Shown: one piece after another, positions 26,368-35,449 of the stretch | Position numbering within the stretch: position 1 is the stretch's first letter | How the letters are laid out: each line of letters begins with the position of its first letter | Assembly: GCF_021025955.1 (NCBI RefSeq) | Contig: NZ_JAJNCL010000002.1 | Location: 62,001 to 126,000 of the forward strand | Direction of reading: 5' to 3' | Source of the DNA: Rhodococcus qingshengii | GTDB taxonomy: Bacteria > Actinomycetota > Actinomycetes > Mycobacteriales > Mycobacteriaceae | DNA length: 64,000 nucleotides | The notes under the pieces: model-generated | The model's database searches: none | What the model was told of the DNA's origin: nothing | The model's input: only the letters and a program-made list of their open reading frames with translations | Program-made: the position numbers and the translations under genes

Positions 26368-27629
26368 CGGGGTTCCATCGACGGCATGAGCAGTCCGGCC
26401 AGGTCAGGCGCCGGGGGCATGGTCGGAAAGCCCAACGCAACAGTCGGTTTCAGATCAGGCTCGCTGTACACCAACTGATCCGGTAACGCGCCGAGCGCCC
26501 TGGTCGGATTGAGGCTCAGATCCGGGTAGTTCGCCTTGATCGTGTTGAGCAACGGGCCGAGGTATTCGATGCACAAATCCGCACCCTTCTTCGAGGTGTC
26601 GTTGGACAGACCGGCGATTCCGCCGCAGATCAAGTCGATCGGATTACCCACGTTCTGAAATGCAGGCACACCCACCATTGCTCCTTGCGCCGGCCGGTAG
26701 ACGTTGTAGTAGTTCGACAACGCCGTCGGAGCCAGATGCAGCACCTTCTCCAGGCCCGCACGCTTGTCGACCAGCACCTGCGACACGTCGGCCAACTTCG
26801 CGACCTGCTCCGTCAGTCCAACTCGGTTCTGTTCGACAAATCGCCGCACGTCGCCGACGGCGGCGTCCAGATCGGCAAGAGCAGGCGCCAATTGCGTCCG
26901 GCTCTCGGCGAGCACGCTCGTGACATTCGCCAGCCGACCTTGGAACTGGACGATCTGTTCATCGCTTGCCGCGAGTGCGGTGGTGAAAGTCTGCAGACCG
27001 CGGATCGTGCCGAACAGGTCGGCGCCGCCTTCGTCGAGCGTGCTCATCGCCTCCGAGAGTTCGGTCACCGAGCGTCCCAGAGCTTCACCATTGCCCGCGA
27101 GTGCAGATCCGGCACCGTCCAGGAAGTTGGCGGCAGGCCCCCGATCGTCTCCGCTCGGGCCCAATGCATCCGCGGCCCGGCCCAACTGTTCCTTGATCTG
27201 GTCCCATTCCACCGGGACGGCCGTGCGGTCGAGCCCGATCTCCGCACCGTCGGACAGCGCGTCGCCGCCGTCCGTCACCGCCGGCGTCAACTGCACGAAG
27301 CGAGCCGAGACCAGAGACTGCGCAACAATCACCGCCTTTGCGTCTCGGGCCACCGGAACCTCGCGAGCCAGTGTCAGTTCGACGCGCATCCGGTCTCCTT
27401 GCGGGGTGATACCGGTGACGTGACCGACGTCGACTCCCACGACACGAACGTCGTCACCGACGTACAGTCCGGTCGTCGAGGTGAAGTACGCCGTCACGTT
27501 GTAGTAGCGCACGTGTTGCAGCACAATGTATCCCGATACGACGATGATCGCGACGCCGATGATCCCTGCGCCGACGGCGGCGATTCGGCGCCACTTCGAC
27601 GGCAGACGAACGTGTGCTGCACCCATCAC
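26364..27629 (-). CDS. mceD: Mce-family protein, MceD position
   Basis: A 421-residue Mce protein with an N-terminal membrane helix (VGAGIIGVAIIVVSGYIVL), an MCE domain (VTAYFTSTTGLYVGDDVRVVGVDVG, AQSLVSARFVQLTP), a long helical domain and a proline-rich end. The GTG at 27629 overlaps the mceC stop (GTGA); the next codon is an ATG, so either may be used. Confidence 0.93.
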   Translation of the reverse strand: MMGAAHVRLPSKWRRIAAVGAGIIGVAIIVVSGYIVLQHVRYYNVTAYFTSTTGLYVGDDVRVVGVDVGHVTGITPQGDRMRVELTLAREVPVARDAKAVIVAQSLVSARFVQLTPAVTDGGDALSDGAEIGLDRTAVPVEWDQIKEQLGRAADALGPSGDDRGPAANFLDGAGSALAGNGEALGRSVTELSEAMSTLDEGGADLFGTIRGLQTFTTALAASDEQIVQFQGRLANVTSVLAESRTQLAPALADLDAAVGDVRRFVEQNRVGLTEQVAKLADVSQVLVDKRAGLEKVLHLAPTALSNYYNVYRPAQGAMVGVPAFQNVGNPIDLICGGIAGLSNDTSKKGADLCIEYLGPLLNTIKANYPDLSLNPTRALGALPDQLVYSEPDLKPTVALGFPTMPPAPDLAGLLMPSMEPR

Positions 27630-28648
27630 TTGACCTCCGGAATCGGTAGCGGCGCAGGCGGAAGCCCGAACATTGCGTTGATCAAGGGTTGGGTGTATTG
27701 AGCCGGTACCAGGTTCTGGACGTACGCGTAGTAGAAGGGCCCACTGGCCACGGTGTCACCGAGCGTGCCCACGTACGTGCCGAGACCGTCGATTCCTTGG
27801 GAGAGGTTGTCCTTGTTCTTCTGCAGAATGCCGACAACCGTGTCGAGTTTGCCGAGGACCGGTTGCAATTGCGCCTCGTTGTCGTGAACGAGTCCGCTCA
27901 GCTGGGTCGACAACGCCGAGATGTTCGTGATCACTTCCCCCAGCGCAGCCTGTCGCCGATCCAGTTCACCCAACAGTGCGTTGCCGTCGACGAGTAGTGC
28001 GTTGACCTGTGGTCCACGTTCGGCCAGCGTCGCGGCGACGTCGTTTGCATCGGACAGCAAGCCGCGCAACATCTCGTCCCGTCGATTTACGCTGTCGGAG
28101 ATCCGCTCGACACCGTCGAGTGCCGGCCGCAGATTCGGCGCACTGCCGGACATCACCTGCCCCACCGCGTCGAGCGATTCGGAGAGCTGGTCGAGATCGA
28201 TGTCCTCCACCGTCGTGGTGAGATCGCCGAGTACGTCGGGCAGCGAATACGCCGATCTCGTTCGCTCGACCGGGATCTCGCCGCCGACCGCGATCCTTCC
28301 CGCACCGTCCAGATCGAGTGACACCGCCCGCTTGCCCAGGAGGGACATCGTGGTGATCGCCGCAGACGTGTTTTCCCCCAGACCGATCGACCCGTCCAGC
28401 GTGAAGTCCACGCGCGCGAGTCCGATCTCGACCTCGATCCGGTCCACCGTCCCGATCTTCACGCCTGCGGCATTGACCTCGTCCCCCTGAGCCAGGCCGC
28501 CGGCGTCGGCGAACACCGCACTGTATCCGACGCCTGATTTCAAGAACTGGAGGTTCTGATACTGCAACGACGCCAGTACGACCGCTGCCGTGACGACCAA
28601 TCCCACGACGCCCACTCGTACTGCCTGGTTCTGTGCCATCTCTCTCAT
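27626..28648 (-). CDS. mceC: Mce-family protein, MceC position
   Basis: A 340-residue Mce protein: membrane helix AVRVGVVGLVVTAAVVLASL, MCE domain (YSAVFADAGGLAQGDEVNAAGVKIG, TTMSLLGKRAVSLDL) and a helical region with the common GLGTYVGTLGDTVASGPFYYAYVQ segment. ATG 28648 is chosen because it overlaps the mceB stop as ATGA; the frame is open four codons further upstream. Confidence 0.93.
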   Translation of the reverse strand: MREMAQNQAVRVGVVGLVVTAAVVLASLQYQNLQFLKSGVGYSAVFADAGGLAQGDEVNAAGVKIGTVDRIEVEIGLARVDFTLDGSIGLGENTSAAITTMSLLGKRAVSLDLDGAGRIAVGGEIPVERTRSAYSLPDVLGDLTTTVEDIDLDQLSESLDAVGQVMSGSAPNLRPALDGVERISDSVNRRDEMLRGLLSDANDVAATLAERGPQVNALLVDGNALLGELDRRQAALGEVITNISALSTQLSGLVHDNEAQLQPVLGKLDTVVGILQKNKDNLSQGIDGLGTYVGTLGDTVASGPFYYAYVQNLVPAQYTQPLINAMFGLPPAPLPIPEVK

Positions 28649-29667
28649 CGGGGCGCACACCTTCCGGTCGTCTGGTCCACCAAATCGACGGTGAGCGGTG
28701 TGCCGTCTGCCCCGTCGACTTTCAGCGCGATACCGCAGAGGTAGAAATTGAAGAACGATCCGTACGAGCCCACTCGGATCAACTGCCTGTAGTTCGACGG
28801 CATCGATGCGAGAATCCGATCGAGCTCACTCTGCTGGTCGATCAGCGGAGTCAGGCTTGCATCCAGTTTCGACAGGTTCCCGGCGATGTCCGGGCGGACA
28901 CCGGCAAGAAGATCGGCGAAGGTACCTGATGCGGTGTTCACGCTGTCGACGGCGCTCCCGATCATCTCCCGATCCGCCGCGAGTCCACTGACCAGCTGCT
29001 GTAGGTGATCGAGAGTGCCGCTGAACTGACCACCGCGGCTGCGCAATTCACTGAGCACGCCGTCGAGGTTGTCGATGACCTGGCCGATCAGTTGGTCACG
29101 ATCGGCGAGTGTGTTGGTGATCGAGCCGGTGTGCGCCAGCACCGAAGCCACAGTTCCGGACTGTCCTTGGAACACGTCGAGCAAGGACATCGACAACGCG
29201 TTGACCTGCTCCGGGTCCAGCGCTTGGAACAGCGGTCTGAAGCCGCCGAGTAGCGCATCGAGGTCGAGTGCCGGCGCGGTGCGATCGACGGGGATGCTCT
29301 GGCCCTCGGGTTGCGGTTTCGCGATTCCCGGGTCGTCGAGCAGTTCGAGGTACCGATTGCCCACCAGATCCTGATATCGAACAGCTGCCCTGGTCGACGT
29401 GGTCACGCTGTCACCCGAATCCACGCTGAAGCTCACGTGGGCACGATGATTCCCACCGAATTCGACCGAGCTGACGGCGCCGACCGGCACACCGGCGATG
29501 CGTACCTTGTCGCCCGTTCTGAGCCCGGAGGCGTTGACGAACTCCGCCGAGTACGACTTGGCGTCGCCGCCCCGCATCTGGCCGAACACGAGGATCAGCC
29601 CGGCGTTGACGAGGATCATAACCAGGACGAAGAGCCCGAACTTGACGGTGTACCCACGAACTTTCAT
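28645..29667 (-). CDS. mceB: Mce-family protein, MceB position
   Basis: A 340-residue Mce protein with membrane helix VKFGLFVLVMILVNAGLIL, MCE domain (YSAEFVNASGLRTGDKVRIAGVPVG, VRYQDLVGNRYLELL), helical domain, and a C-terminus containing YGSFFNFYLCG, a conserved MceB-type segment. ATG 29667 overlaps the mceA stop (ATGA). Confidence 0.93.
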   Translation of the reverse strand: MKVRGYTVKFGLFVLVMILVNAGLILVFGQMRGGDAKSYSAEFVNASGLRTGDKVRIAGVPVGAVSSVEFGGNHRAHVSFSVDSGDSVTTSTRAAVRYQDLVGNRYLELLDDPGIAKPQPEGQSIPVDRTAPALDLDALLGGFRPLFQALDPEQVNALSMSLLDVFQGQSGTVASVLAHTGSITNTLADRDQLIGQVIDNLDGVLSELRSRGGQFSGTLDHLQQLVSGLAADREMIGSAVDSVNTASGTFADLLAGVRPDIAGNLSKLDASLTPLIDQQSELDRILASMPSNYRQLIRVGSYGSFFNFYLCGIALKVDGADGTPLTVDLVDQTTGRCAPR

Positions 29668-30833
29668 CGGATCTCCGTCCCGAACAGATAGCTCATCAGG
29701 TCCGGGACCGTGTTCATCGGCTGCCCACCATTCGGTTGACGTTCGGGCGCAAAAGGATTCACCCCGGTGTCGGTCACCAGGTACGGCGCGTTGACGTTCG
29801 GATCACGCAATGGAAGACCCATACACTGCGGGCCACCGGTGGCCGCCACCTTGGGAAGGTCGTCGGGATAGCGGTACGGTTCGGTTCCGGCAATCAGACC
29901 GATCGCCATCTTGATGCCCGGTTGACCGTTGTAGGCGCCGTCGCCGATCCGCTTGCTCTCCTGCAGGCCGTGGAACATACAGGGAATCACCGGGGAGTAT
30001 TCCTCGAGCAGAGCGGTCGTCGGACGTAGCAGGGAAAGGACGGTGCCGACGCCGTCGGCGTTGGCTCCCAGAACGTCCTCTCCGGTGCGGGCCAGCCCGA
30101 TCACATTGAGCAGGAGTAGGTCGAGATTCTCCTGCTCTTGGAGAACAGTGGTACCCGTGGTCGTGAGCGAATCGAGGGTGTCCAAGAGGTCGAGAACAGC
30201 GTCGCGGTAGGTCTGTGTGACGGTCGGCAGGTCGGTCAGCACGTGATCGAGCGCCTCACGTGCAGTGTTGAATTCGGCCAATGACGTATCAGCTTGTTCG
30301 AGTGCGACACCGAGGCGCTCGCCGCGTCCTTGTAGGGCGGTCGAGAGTGCGCCCAATGTCGAATCGAGCTTGCCCGGATCCACCGTCCGGAGCACGGTGG
30401 TCAGTTTCTCGAAGACGGTGTTCAACTCGACGGTCACCCGCGAAGCGTCGATCGTCGCCCCGGAGGCAAGGCTCGTGCTCGCGGGCCGCTCCGGCGAGGA
30501 CAGACTGACGAACTTCGCACCGAAGGCTGTATTCGACGTGATCGCCACATCTACGTTGGCCGGAATCGACTCGAGCGCTTCGGGATCGATCCACAACGAC
30601 AGTCGTGCAGTGGCGTCGTCGCTCGGCGTGATGGACTCCACCGAACCGACAGTCACACCGGCCATCTTCACCCGCGCGCCGGGATCCATCACGAGTCCCG
30701 CGCGCTCCGCAATCACCGTGATCGGAACGCGGGGGACAAACGTCTGGTTGAAAGACGCGATCGACAGGGCGATGACCCCGATGATCGCCGTGGCCAAGCC
30801 GAGCGCAGCCAACTTGTAGCCGTATCTCTGCAC
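29664..30833 (-). CDS. mceA: Mce-family protein, MceA position
   Basis: A 389-residue Mce protein with an N-terminal membrane helix (AALGLATAIIGVIALSIASF), the MCE domain (ITVIAERAGLVMDPGARVKMAGVTVG, AITSNTAFGAKFVSL), a helical domain and a C-terminal region with YRYPDDLPKVAATGGPQCMGLP, typical of MceA. The GTG start at 30833 lies 9 bp after yrbEB. The set cannot be assigned to a numbered Mce family from sequence alone; in Rhodococcus the steroid importer is Mce4, which normally stands in a different gene setting. Confidence 0.94.
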   Translation of the reverse strand: MQRYGYKLAALGLATAIIGVIALSIASFNQTFVPRVPITVIAERAGLVMDPGARVKMAGVTVGSVESITPSDDATARLSLWIDPEALESIPANVDVAITSNTAFGAKFVSLSSPERPASTSLASGATIDASRVTVELNTVFEKLTTVLRTVDPGKLDSTLGALSTALQGRGERLGVALEQADTSLAEFNTAREALDHVLTDLPTVTQTYRDAVLDLLDTLDSLTTTGTTVLQEQENLDLLLLNVIGLARTGEDVLGANADGVGTVLSLLRPTTALLEEYSPVIPCMFHGLQESKRIGDGAYNGQPGIKMAIGLIAGTEPYRYPDDLPKVAATGGPQCMGLPLRDPNVNAPYLVTDTGVNPFAPERQPNGGQPMNTVPDLMSYLFGTEIR

Positions 30834-30842
30834 GCAGTCCCC

Positions 30843-31715
30843 CTAACCGGACAGATTGAAGTTGCCGGAACCGCCGTAGAGTGCGAGTGAGACGAGCAGG
30901 GTCACCGCAACGACGCAGATAAGCGAGAGCCGAACCCCGCGGCCCACCGCGGTTCCCACGCCCGACGGACCGCCGGACGCGTTGTATCCGTAGTACGTGT
31001 GGATCAACATCACCAGCAGTGCCATCACGAGCACCTGAACGAACGACCATGCGACGTCCACGGGATCGAGGAACGTCGTGAAGTAGTGGTCGTAGAGGCC
31101 GGACGACTGACCGAACAGGACGACCGTGGTGAACCTTCCGGCCAGAAAAGATCCTACGAGTGCTAGGGAGTACAACGGCAGAATCGCCAGCATCCCCGCA
31201 GTGACGCGTGTGCTGACGACGTATGGCACCGAACTGATCGCCATCGATTCGAGGGCGTCGATCTCCTCGCTGATGCGCATGGCACCGATCTGTGCGGTCG
31301 AACCTGCGCCGATCGTGGCGGACAAACCGATTCCCGCGATGACCGGCGCGGCGATACGCACGTTGATGAATGCCGAGAAGAAACCGGTCAGCGCCTCGAC
31401 TCCGATGTTGCCCAACGAGCTGAAACCCTGAATCGCTATGGTGCCGCCCGAGGCGAGAGTCAAGAATCCCACGACTGCAACGGTACCGCCGATCACCGCC
31501 AAAGCGCCTGTGCCCATGCTGATCTCGGCGACAAGACGCAATACTTCTTTCGGGTGCTTGCGAATGGCCCACGGGATGTGAGCGATGGCGCGCGCGAAGA
31601 AGACAGCTTGTCGCCCGATGTCGTCGATCGAGCGCGACGTCCGGGCCACCCGCGCACGCGTGCGTCCGAACTTGCCGATTTGTGCGAGCGATTCCGACAA
31701 GGTCACCTCGATCAT
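30843..31715 (-). CDS. yrbEB: Mce transporter permease YrbEB
   Basis: A 290-residue integral membrane permease of the MlaE/YrbE family. It has several long hydrophobic segments, a conserved region IGAGSTAQIGAMRISEEIDALESMAISSVPYVVSTR (with the EEIDAL element that contacts the ATPase in this family) and a C-terminal SLALYGGSGNFNLSG. Together with YrbEA it forms the inner-membrane channel; the ATPase MceG is encoded elsewhere. ATG 31715 overlaps the yrbEA stop (ATGA). Confidence 0.95.
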   Translation of the reverse strand: MIEVTLSESLAQIGKFGRTRARVARTSRSIDDIGRQAVFFARAIAHIPWAIRKHPKEVLRLVAEISMGTGALAVIGGTVAVVGFLTLASGGTIAIQGFSSLGNIGVEALTGFFSAFINVRIAAPVIAGIGLSATIGAGSTAQIGAMRISEEIDALESMAISSVPYVVSTRVTAGMLAILPLYSLALVGSFLAGRFTTVVLFGQSSGLYDHYFTTFLDPVDVAWSFVQVLVMALLVMLIHTYYGYNASGGPSGVGTAVGRGVRLSLICVVAVTLLVSLALYGGSGNFNLSG

Positions 31716-32485
31716 CCCGCCGTCAATCGGATGCCGACCGCGGTGACGATGGTGTTGACCACGAACAACGCCATGAACGCATAGACCACCGTTTCGTTCA
31801 CGGCCTCCCCCACGCCTTTCGGCCCACCCCGTACCGACAGTCCGCGATAACAGGCCACCATTCCCGCGAGCATCCCGAACAATGCGGCTTTGACCATCGA
31901 CAACGCCACCTCGGGCAGACCTGTCAGCAACGTGATTCCCTCGACGAACGCGCCGGGGTTGACGCCCTGGAGAAACACCGAGAAGGCGTAGCCCCCGGCA
32001 ATACCGATGACGCAGACAAGTCCGTTGAGCAGCAAAGCCACCACGGTCGACGCGACCACCCGCGGAATCACCAGCCGATTGATCGGATCGATCCCGAGCA
32101 CCTCCATGGCGTCGATCTCTTCGCGAATCGTTCTCGATCCCAGATCGGCGGCGATGGCTGTCGCGCCGGCACCTGCCACGATCAGCACCGTCACCACCGG
32201 ACCGACCTGGGTCACGGCGCCGAGCGCAGCCCCGGCGCCGCTGAGGTCGGCGGCGCCGATCTCGCGGAGCAGGATGTTGAGCGTGAAACTCACCAGAACC
32301 GTGAACGGCACGGCAACCAACACCGTCGGCACGATCGACACCCTGGCGATCATCCAGCTCTGCTCGAGAAACTCCTGCACCTGAAAGCGGTTGCGGAACA
32401 AGCCCACTGCAACATCGGCGCCCATCCCGTAGAACTGGCCGAGTTCGCGCATCGGGCCGGCAAGTGAAACTTTTCCGCTGTACAT
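31712..32485 (-). CDS. yrbEA: Mce transporter permease YrbEA
   Basis: A 257-residue MlaE/YrbE-family permease with the conserved GAGATAIAADLGSRTIREEIDAMEVLGIDPINRLVIPR segment and about five membrane segments. The chosen ATG 32485 follows the cyp125 stop after a single base, so it is coupled to the P450. The reading frame extends upstream into cyp125 but the chosen start gives the normal permease length. Confidence 0.95.
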   Translation of the reverse strand: MYSGKVSLAGPMRELGQFYGMGADVAVGLFRNRFQVQEFLEQSWMIARVSIVPTVLVAVPFTVLVSFTLNILLREIGAADLSGAGAALGAVTQVGPVVTVLIVAGAGATAIAADLGSRTIREEIDAMEVLGIDPINRLVIPRVVASTVVALLLNGLVCVIGIAGGYAFSVFLQGVNPGAFVEGITLLTGLPEVALSMVKAALFGMLAGMVACYRGLSVRGGPKGVGEAVNETVVYAFMALFVVNTIVTAVGIRLTAG

Positions 32486-32486
32486 G

Positions 32487-33740
32487 TCAATGCCTCGAAG
32501 GACACGACGTGGAGTTGCCGTAGTCGACCTTGAATTCCTTGATTCCGTTGAGCCATCCGGACGACAGTCGGCTCGGATCACCGAGTTGGCTGATATCGGG
32601 CATGTGATCGGCGATCTTGCCGAAGATCAGGTCGACTTCCATTCTGGCCAGGTTGGCACCGACGCAGTAGTGGGGTCCGGTCCCCCCGAATGCGAGGTGC
32701 GGGTTCGGATCTCGGGTGATGTCGAAGACGTCGGGGTTCTCGAACACGGTTTCGTCGAAGTTCGCCGAGCCGTAGAGCAGTACGACGCGCTGCCCCTTCG
32801 CAATCGAAGTGCCGGAGATCTGTGTGTCCACCACTGCTGTCCGCTGCATCGACGTGAGCGGCGAAGCCCAGCGGATGATCTCGTCCGCAGCGGTGCGCGG
32901 ACGTTCACGCTTGTACAGCTCCCACTGATCCGGATGTTCGAGAAACGCCATCATGCCGAGCGTCGTGGCGTTGCGCGTCGTCTCGTTGCCGGCGACAGCC
33001 AACATGATGACAAAGAAACCGAACTGTTCCGGGGTGAGTTTCTGCCCGTCGATGTCGGCATGCACCAAACGCGAGATGATGTCGTCGAGCGGTTCCTCCC
33101 GTCTCGCCTCGGCCAGTTGATAGGCGTAGCCCAATATCTGCGCCGACGCCATCCGGGACTCGCCGGCGAGTGCCTCGTCGTCGTAGCCCGTCATCTGATT
33201 CGACCATTCGTAGAGCTGATGACGCCCGTCCTGCGGTACACCGATCAGCTCCGAGATCGCTTGCATGGGTAGCTCACTGGCGACCTGGCTGACAAAATCA
33301 CCGCTGCCTTCCGCTACGGCGGCCGACGTGATGGCCTCCGCGCGCGCTTCGAGGCCGGCTCGCATCGCTTCCACCGACCGCGGAGTGAACAAGCGCGCCA
33401 CCAACTTGCGCAACTGCGTGTGCTCGGGGGCGTCCTTGTTGATCAGGACGTGTTTGGTTGCCTCCAACTCCTCAGCGGAGATGTTGTCCTCGTGGCGCGG
33501 AATACAGCCGTTGACGTTGCTGGAGAACTCCTCGCTGCGCAACGAGACGTCACGAACGTCTGCGTGACGAGAGACCACCCAACAACCACCGTCGTGGAAT
33601 CCGCCGGTGCCCGGTTCCTGCGCGTTCCACCAGACCGGAGCGCACCGTCGTAGTTCGGCGAACTCGGCAAGCGGGACGCGCTCGCCGTACAGCTGGGGGT
33701 CGGTCACGTCGAACCCGTCGGGAAGGTCGATCTCAGGCAT
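32487..33740 (-). CDS. cyp125: Cytochrome P450 CYP125-like steroid C26/C27-monooxygenase
   Basis: A 417-residue P450. The N-terminus LPDGFDVTDPQLYGERVPL, the GFHDGGCWVVSRH stretch and AVAGNETTRNATTLGMMAF (I-helix) closely follow CYP125, which oxidises the terminal methyl of the cholesterol side chain to the carboxylic acid. The haem ligand is Cys359 in FGGTGPHYCVGANLARM; the ExxR pair is in AADEIIRW. ATG 33740 has AAAGGAG upstream. Its place between a FadD19-like ligase and the Mce permeases fits an imported side-chain sterol as substrate. It could be a paralog with shifted specificity; the CYP125 identity is by recalled similarity. Confidence 0.92.
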   Translation of the reverse strand: MPEIDLPDGFDVTDPQLYGERVPLAEFAELRRCAPVWWNAQEPGTGGFHDGGCWVVSRHADVRDVSLRSEEFSSNVNGCIPRHEDNISAEELEATKHVLINKDAPEHTQLRKLVARLFTPRSVEAMRAGLEARAEAITSAAVAEGSGDFVSQVASELPMQAISELIGVPQDGRHQLYEWSNQMTGYDDEALAGESRMASAQILGYAYQLAEARREEPLDDIISRLVHADIDGQKLTPEQFGFFVIMLAVAGNETTRNATTLGMMAFLEHPDQWELYKRERPRTAADEIIRWASPLTSMQRTAVVDTQISGTSIAKGQRVVLLYGSANFDETVFENPDVFDITRDPNPHLAFGGTGPHYCVGANLARMEVDLIFGKIADHMPDISQLGDPSRLSSGWLNGIKEFKVDYGNSTSCPSRH

Positions 33741-33785
33741 TGCAGATGCTCCTTTACGGATTGGGCCGGGTGCGGCGTGCGAGCG

Positions 33786-35423
33786 CTAGTCGATCCGATG
33801 GGCAGGGTCTCGGCTGTGCGAGTACTCCTTTGCCCACAGGTAGTCCGGTTTACCGCTCGGCGCTCGAACAACGTCGTCGGCGATCCAGAAGGAACGCGGA
33901 ATCTTGTAGCCGGCGAGGTGACTGCGGGCGTGCTTCTCGATGGATTCGAAATCCGGTTCCACACCGTCGCGGATGCGAAGCACAGCAGCCACCCGATTGC
34001 CCCACCGCTCGTCAGAAACACCGATCACTGTCGCGTCGTAGATGTCGGGATGGGCTTTCACCACTGCTTCGACTTCTTCCACGAAGACCTTCTCGCCGCC
34101 GGTGTTGACCACCATGTTTCCCCGTCCGAGGAGGGTGACCGAGCCGTCGTCCTCGATCCGCGCCCGGTCTCCGGTCACCACTGCCCGTGCGCCGTTCACC
34201 TCGCGGAATATCTCCGCCGACTTCACCGGATCCTTGTAGTAGCCGAGTGGGACGTTACCGAGTTTCGCCAGCCATCCTTCGGCGCCCGAGCCCGGCTCCA
34301 ACACTCGGTTGTCGTCGTCGACGACGACAGTGAATCTGTTGGCTCCCACTTTGGGGCCACCGCGCTGCTCGAGACCTTTGGTTGCGAATCCGATTCCGCC
34401 GAAGCCTGTTTCCGAGGAACCGACTGAATCGGAGATCATCAGATTCGGAAATACGTCGAAGAACGCGTCTTTGACCGAACCGGAGAAGAGAGCAGCGCCG
34501 GACGCGAGTACAGCCAGGCTCGACGCATCAGATTGCAATTCGCGATGGGCTTCGACCAGTGGACGACCCATGGCGTCACCGGTGATGACCATGACCTGCG
34601 GCCGATATTCGGCGACGACCTGCCAGACGTGTGCGGCATCGAATTTGGGTTCGAAGATGACGGTGTTGCCCGAGAACAGCGCATTGAACGTCGGCATCAA
34701 CGCGGACGTGTGGATAAGCGGTGGAAGCATGCACCACCGCATCGGTTCGGCTGCCGCGGCGCCACCGCGCGACTGTTGGTACTCGTCGGCGATCGGCTCT
34801 CCCGAATAGAAGTCGTAGCCGCCGGCCAACACCCGCCAGATGTCTTCCTGACGCCAGACGACGCCTTTCGGTCGTCCGGTGGTTCCGCCCGTGTAAAGAA
34901 CGTAGACGTCGTCGCCGGAACGCTCCGGAAATGCGTGTTCACCTGTACGAAGCGGGGATTGGTCACCGAGGGCATCGTCGTACCCCACTGCCCTCGGAAC
35001 CGACGGTTCATTCCCGAGAGCGAGTTCGTCGGGCACCTCGATGACGTGCTTCACCCACGCTGTGGACACCAAGGCGTCAGCGACCCGTTCGGCGAAACCA
35101 CGATGGAAAACCAACGCCTCGAGATCCGCGTTCTCGTACAGATAGACCAATTCGTCGCTCGTGTAGCGGTAGTTCACCGTAATAGGAACCCCGCGGATCT
35201 TGAAGGCCGCGAGGACTGCGACCATCGCCTCGATCGAGTTGTGAAGGTGAATGCCGATGTGCGAACCGACACCCAACCCGACGGACTGGAAGTAGTGCGC
35301 CAATTGGTTCGCCCGCTCGTCGAGCTCACGGTAAGTCACCTCCTCACCGGAAACGATCAGCGCCAGGCGATCGGGCATCGCGTCGACAGAATGCTCGAAC
35401 AGGTCTGCGAACGTGTAAGCCAT
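33786..35423 (-). CDS. Acyl-CoA synthetase, FadD19-like (steroid side-chain ligase)
   Basis: A 545-residue AMP-forming ligase with YVLYTGGTTGRPKGVVWRQED (ATP loop), SDSVGSSETGFGG, VTGDRARIEDDGSVTLLGRG (hinge region) and the catalytic lysine in SGKPDYLWAKE. The overall order and segments such as LFSGNTVIFEPKFDAAHVW resemble FadD19, which activates C24/C26 steroid carboxylates as CoA esters. In the pathway it would act directly after the CYP125-like enzyme, whose gene follows 45 bp downstream. ATG 35423 (MAYTFADLFEHSVDAMPDR) is chosen as the conserved N-terminus; the frame is open about 100 codons further by chance. Confidence 0.92.
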   Translation of the reverse strand: MAYTFADLFEHSVDAMPDRLALIVSGEEVTYRELDERANQLAHYFQSVGLGVGSHIGIHLHNSIEAMVAVLAAFKIRGVPITVNYRYTSDELVYLYENADLEALVFHRGFAERVADALVSTAWVKHVIEVPDELALGNEPSVPRAVGYDDALGDQSPLRTGEHAFPERSGDDVYVLYTGGTTGRPKGVVWRQEDIWRVLAGGYDFYSGEPIADEYQQSRGGAAAAEPMRWCMLPPLIHTSALMPTFNALFSGNTVIFEPKFDAAHVWQVVAEYRPQVMVITGDAMGRPLVEAHRELQSDASSLAVLASGAALFSGSVKDAFFDVFPNLMISDSVGSSETGFGGIGFATKGLEQRGGPKVGANRFTVVVDDDNRVLEPGSGAEGWLAKLGNVPLGYYKDPVKSAEIFREVNGARAVVTGDRARIEDDGSVTLLGRGNMVVNTGGEKVFVEEVEAVVKAHPDIYDATVIGVSDERWGNRVAAVLRIRDGVEPDFESIEKHARSHLAGYKIPRSFWIADDVVRAPSGKPDYLWAKEYSHSRDPAHRID

Positions 35424-35449
35424 TGGATGAGTCCTTCGGGTTCGGTCAC

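Noticed and set aside
23918-32485. Assignment of the importer as the canonical Mce4 cholesterol transporter
   Set aside because: The gene setting (cyp51, cyp123 and cyp125 directly upstream) differs from what I recall of the Rhodococcus mce4 locus, and Mce subtype cannot be fixed without a tree.
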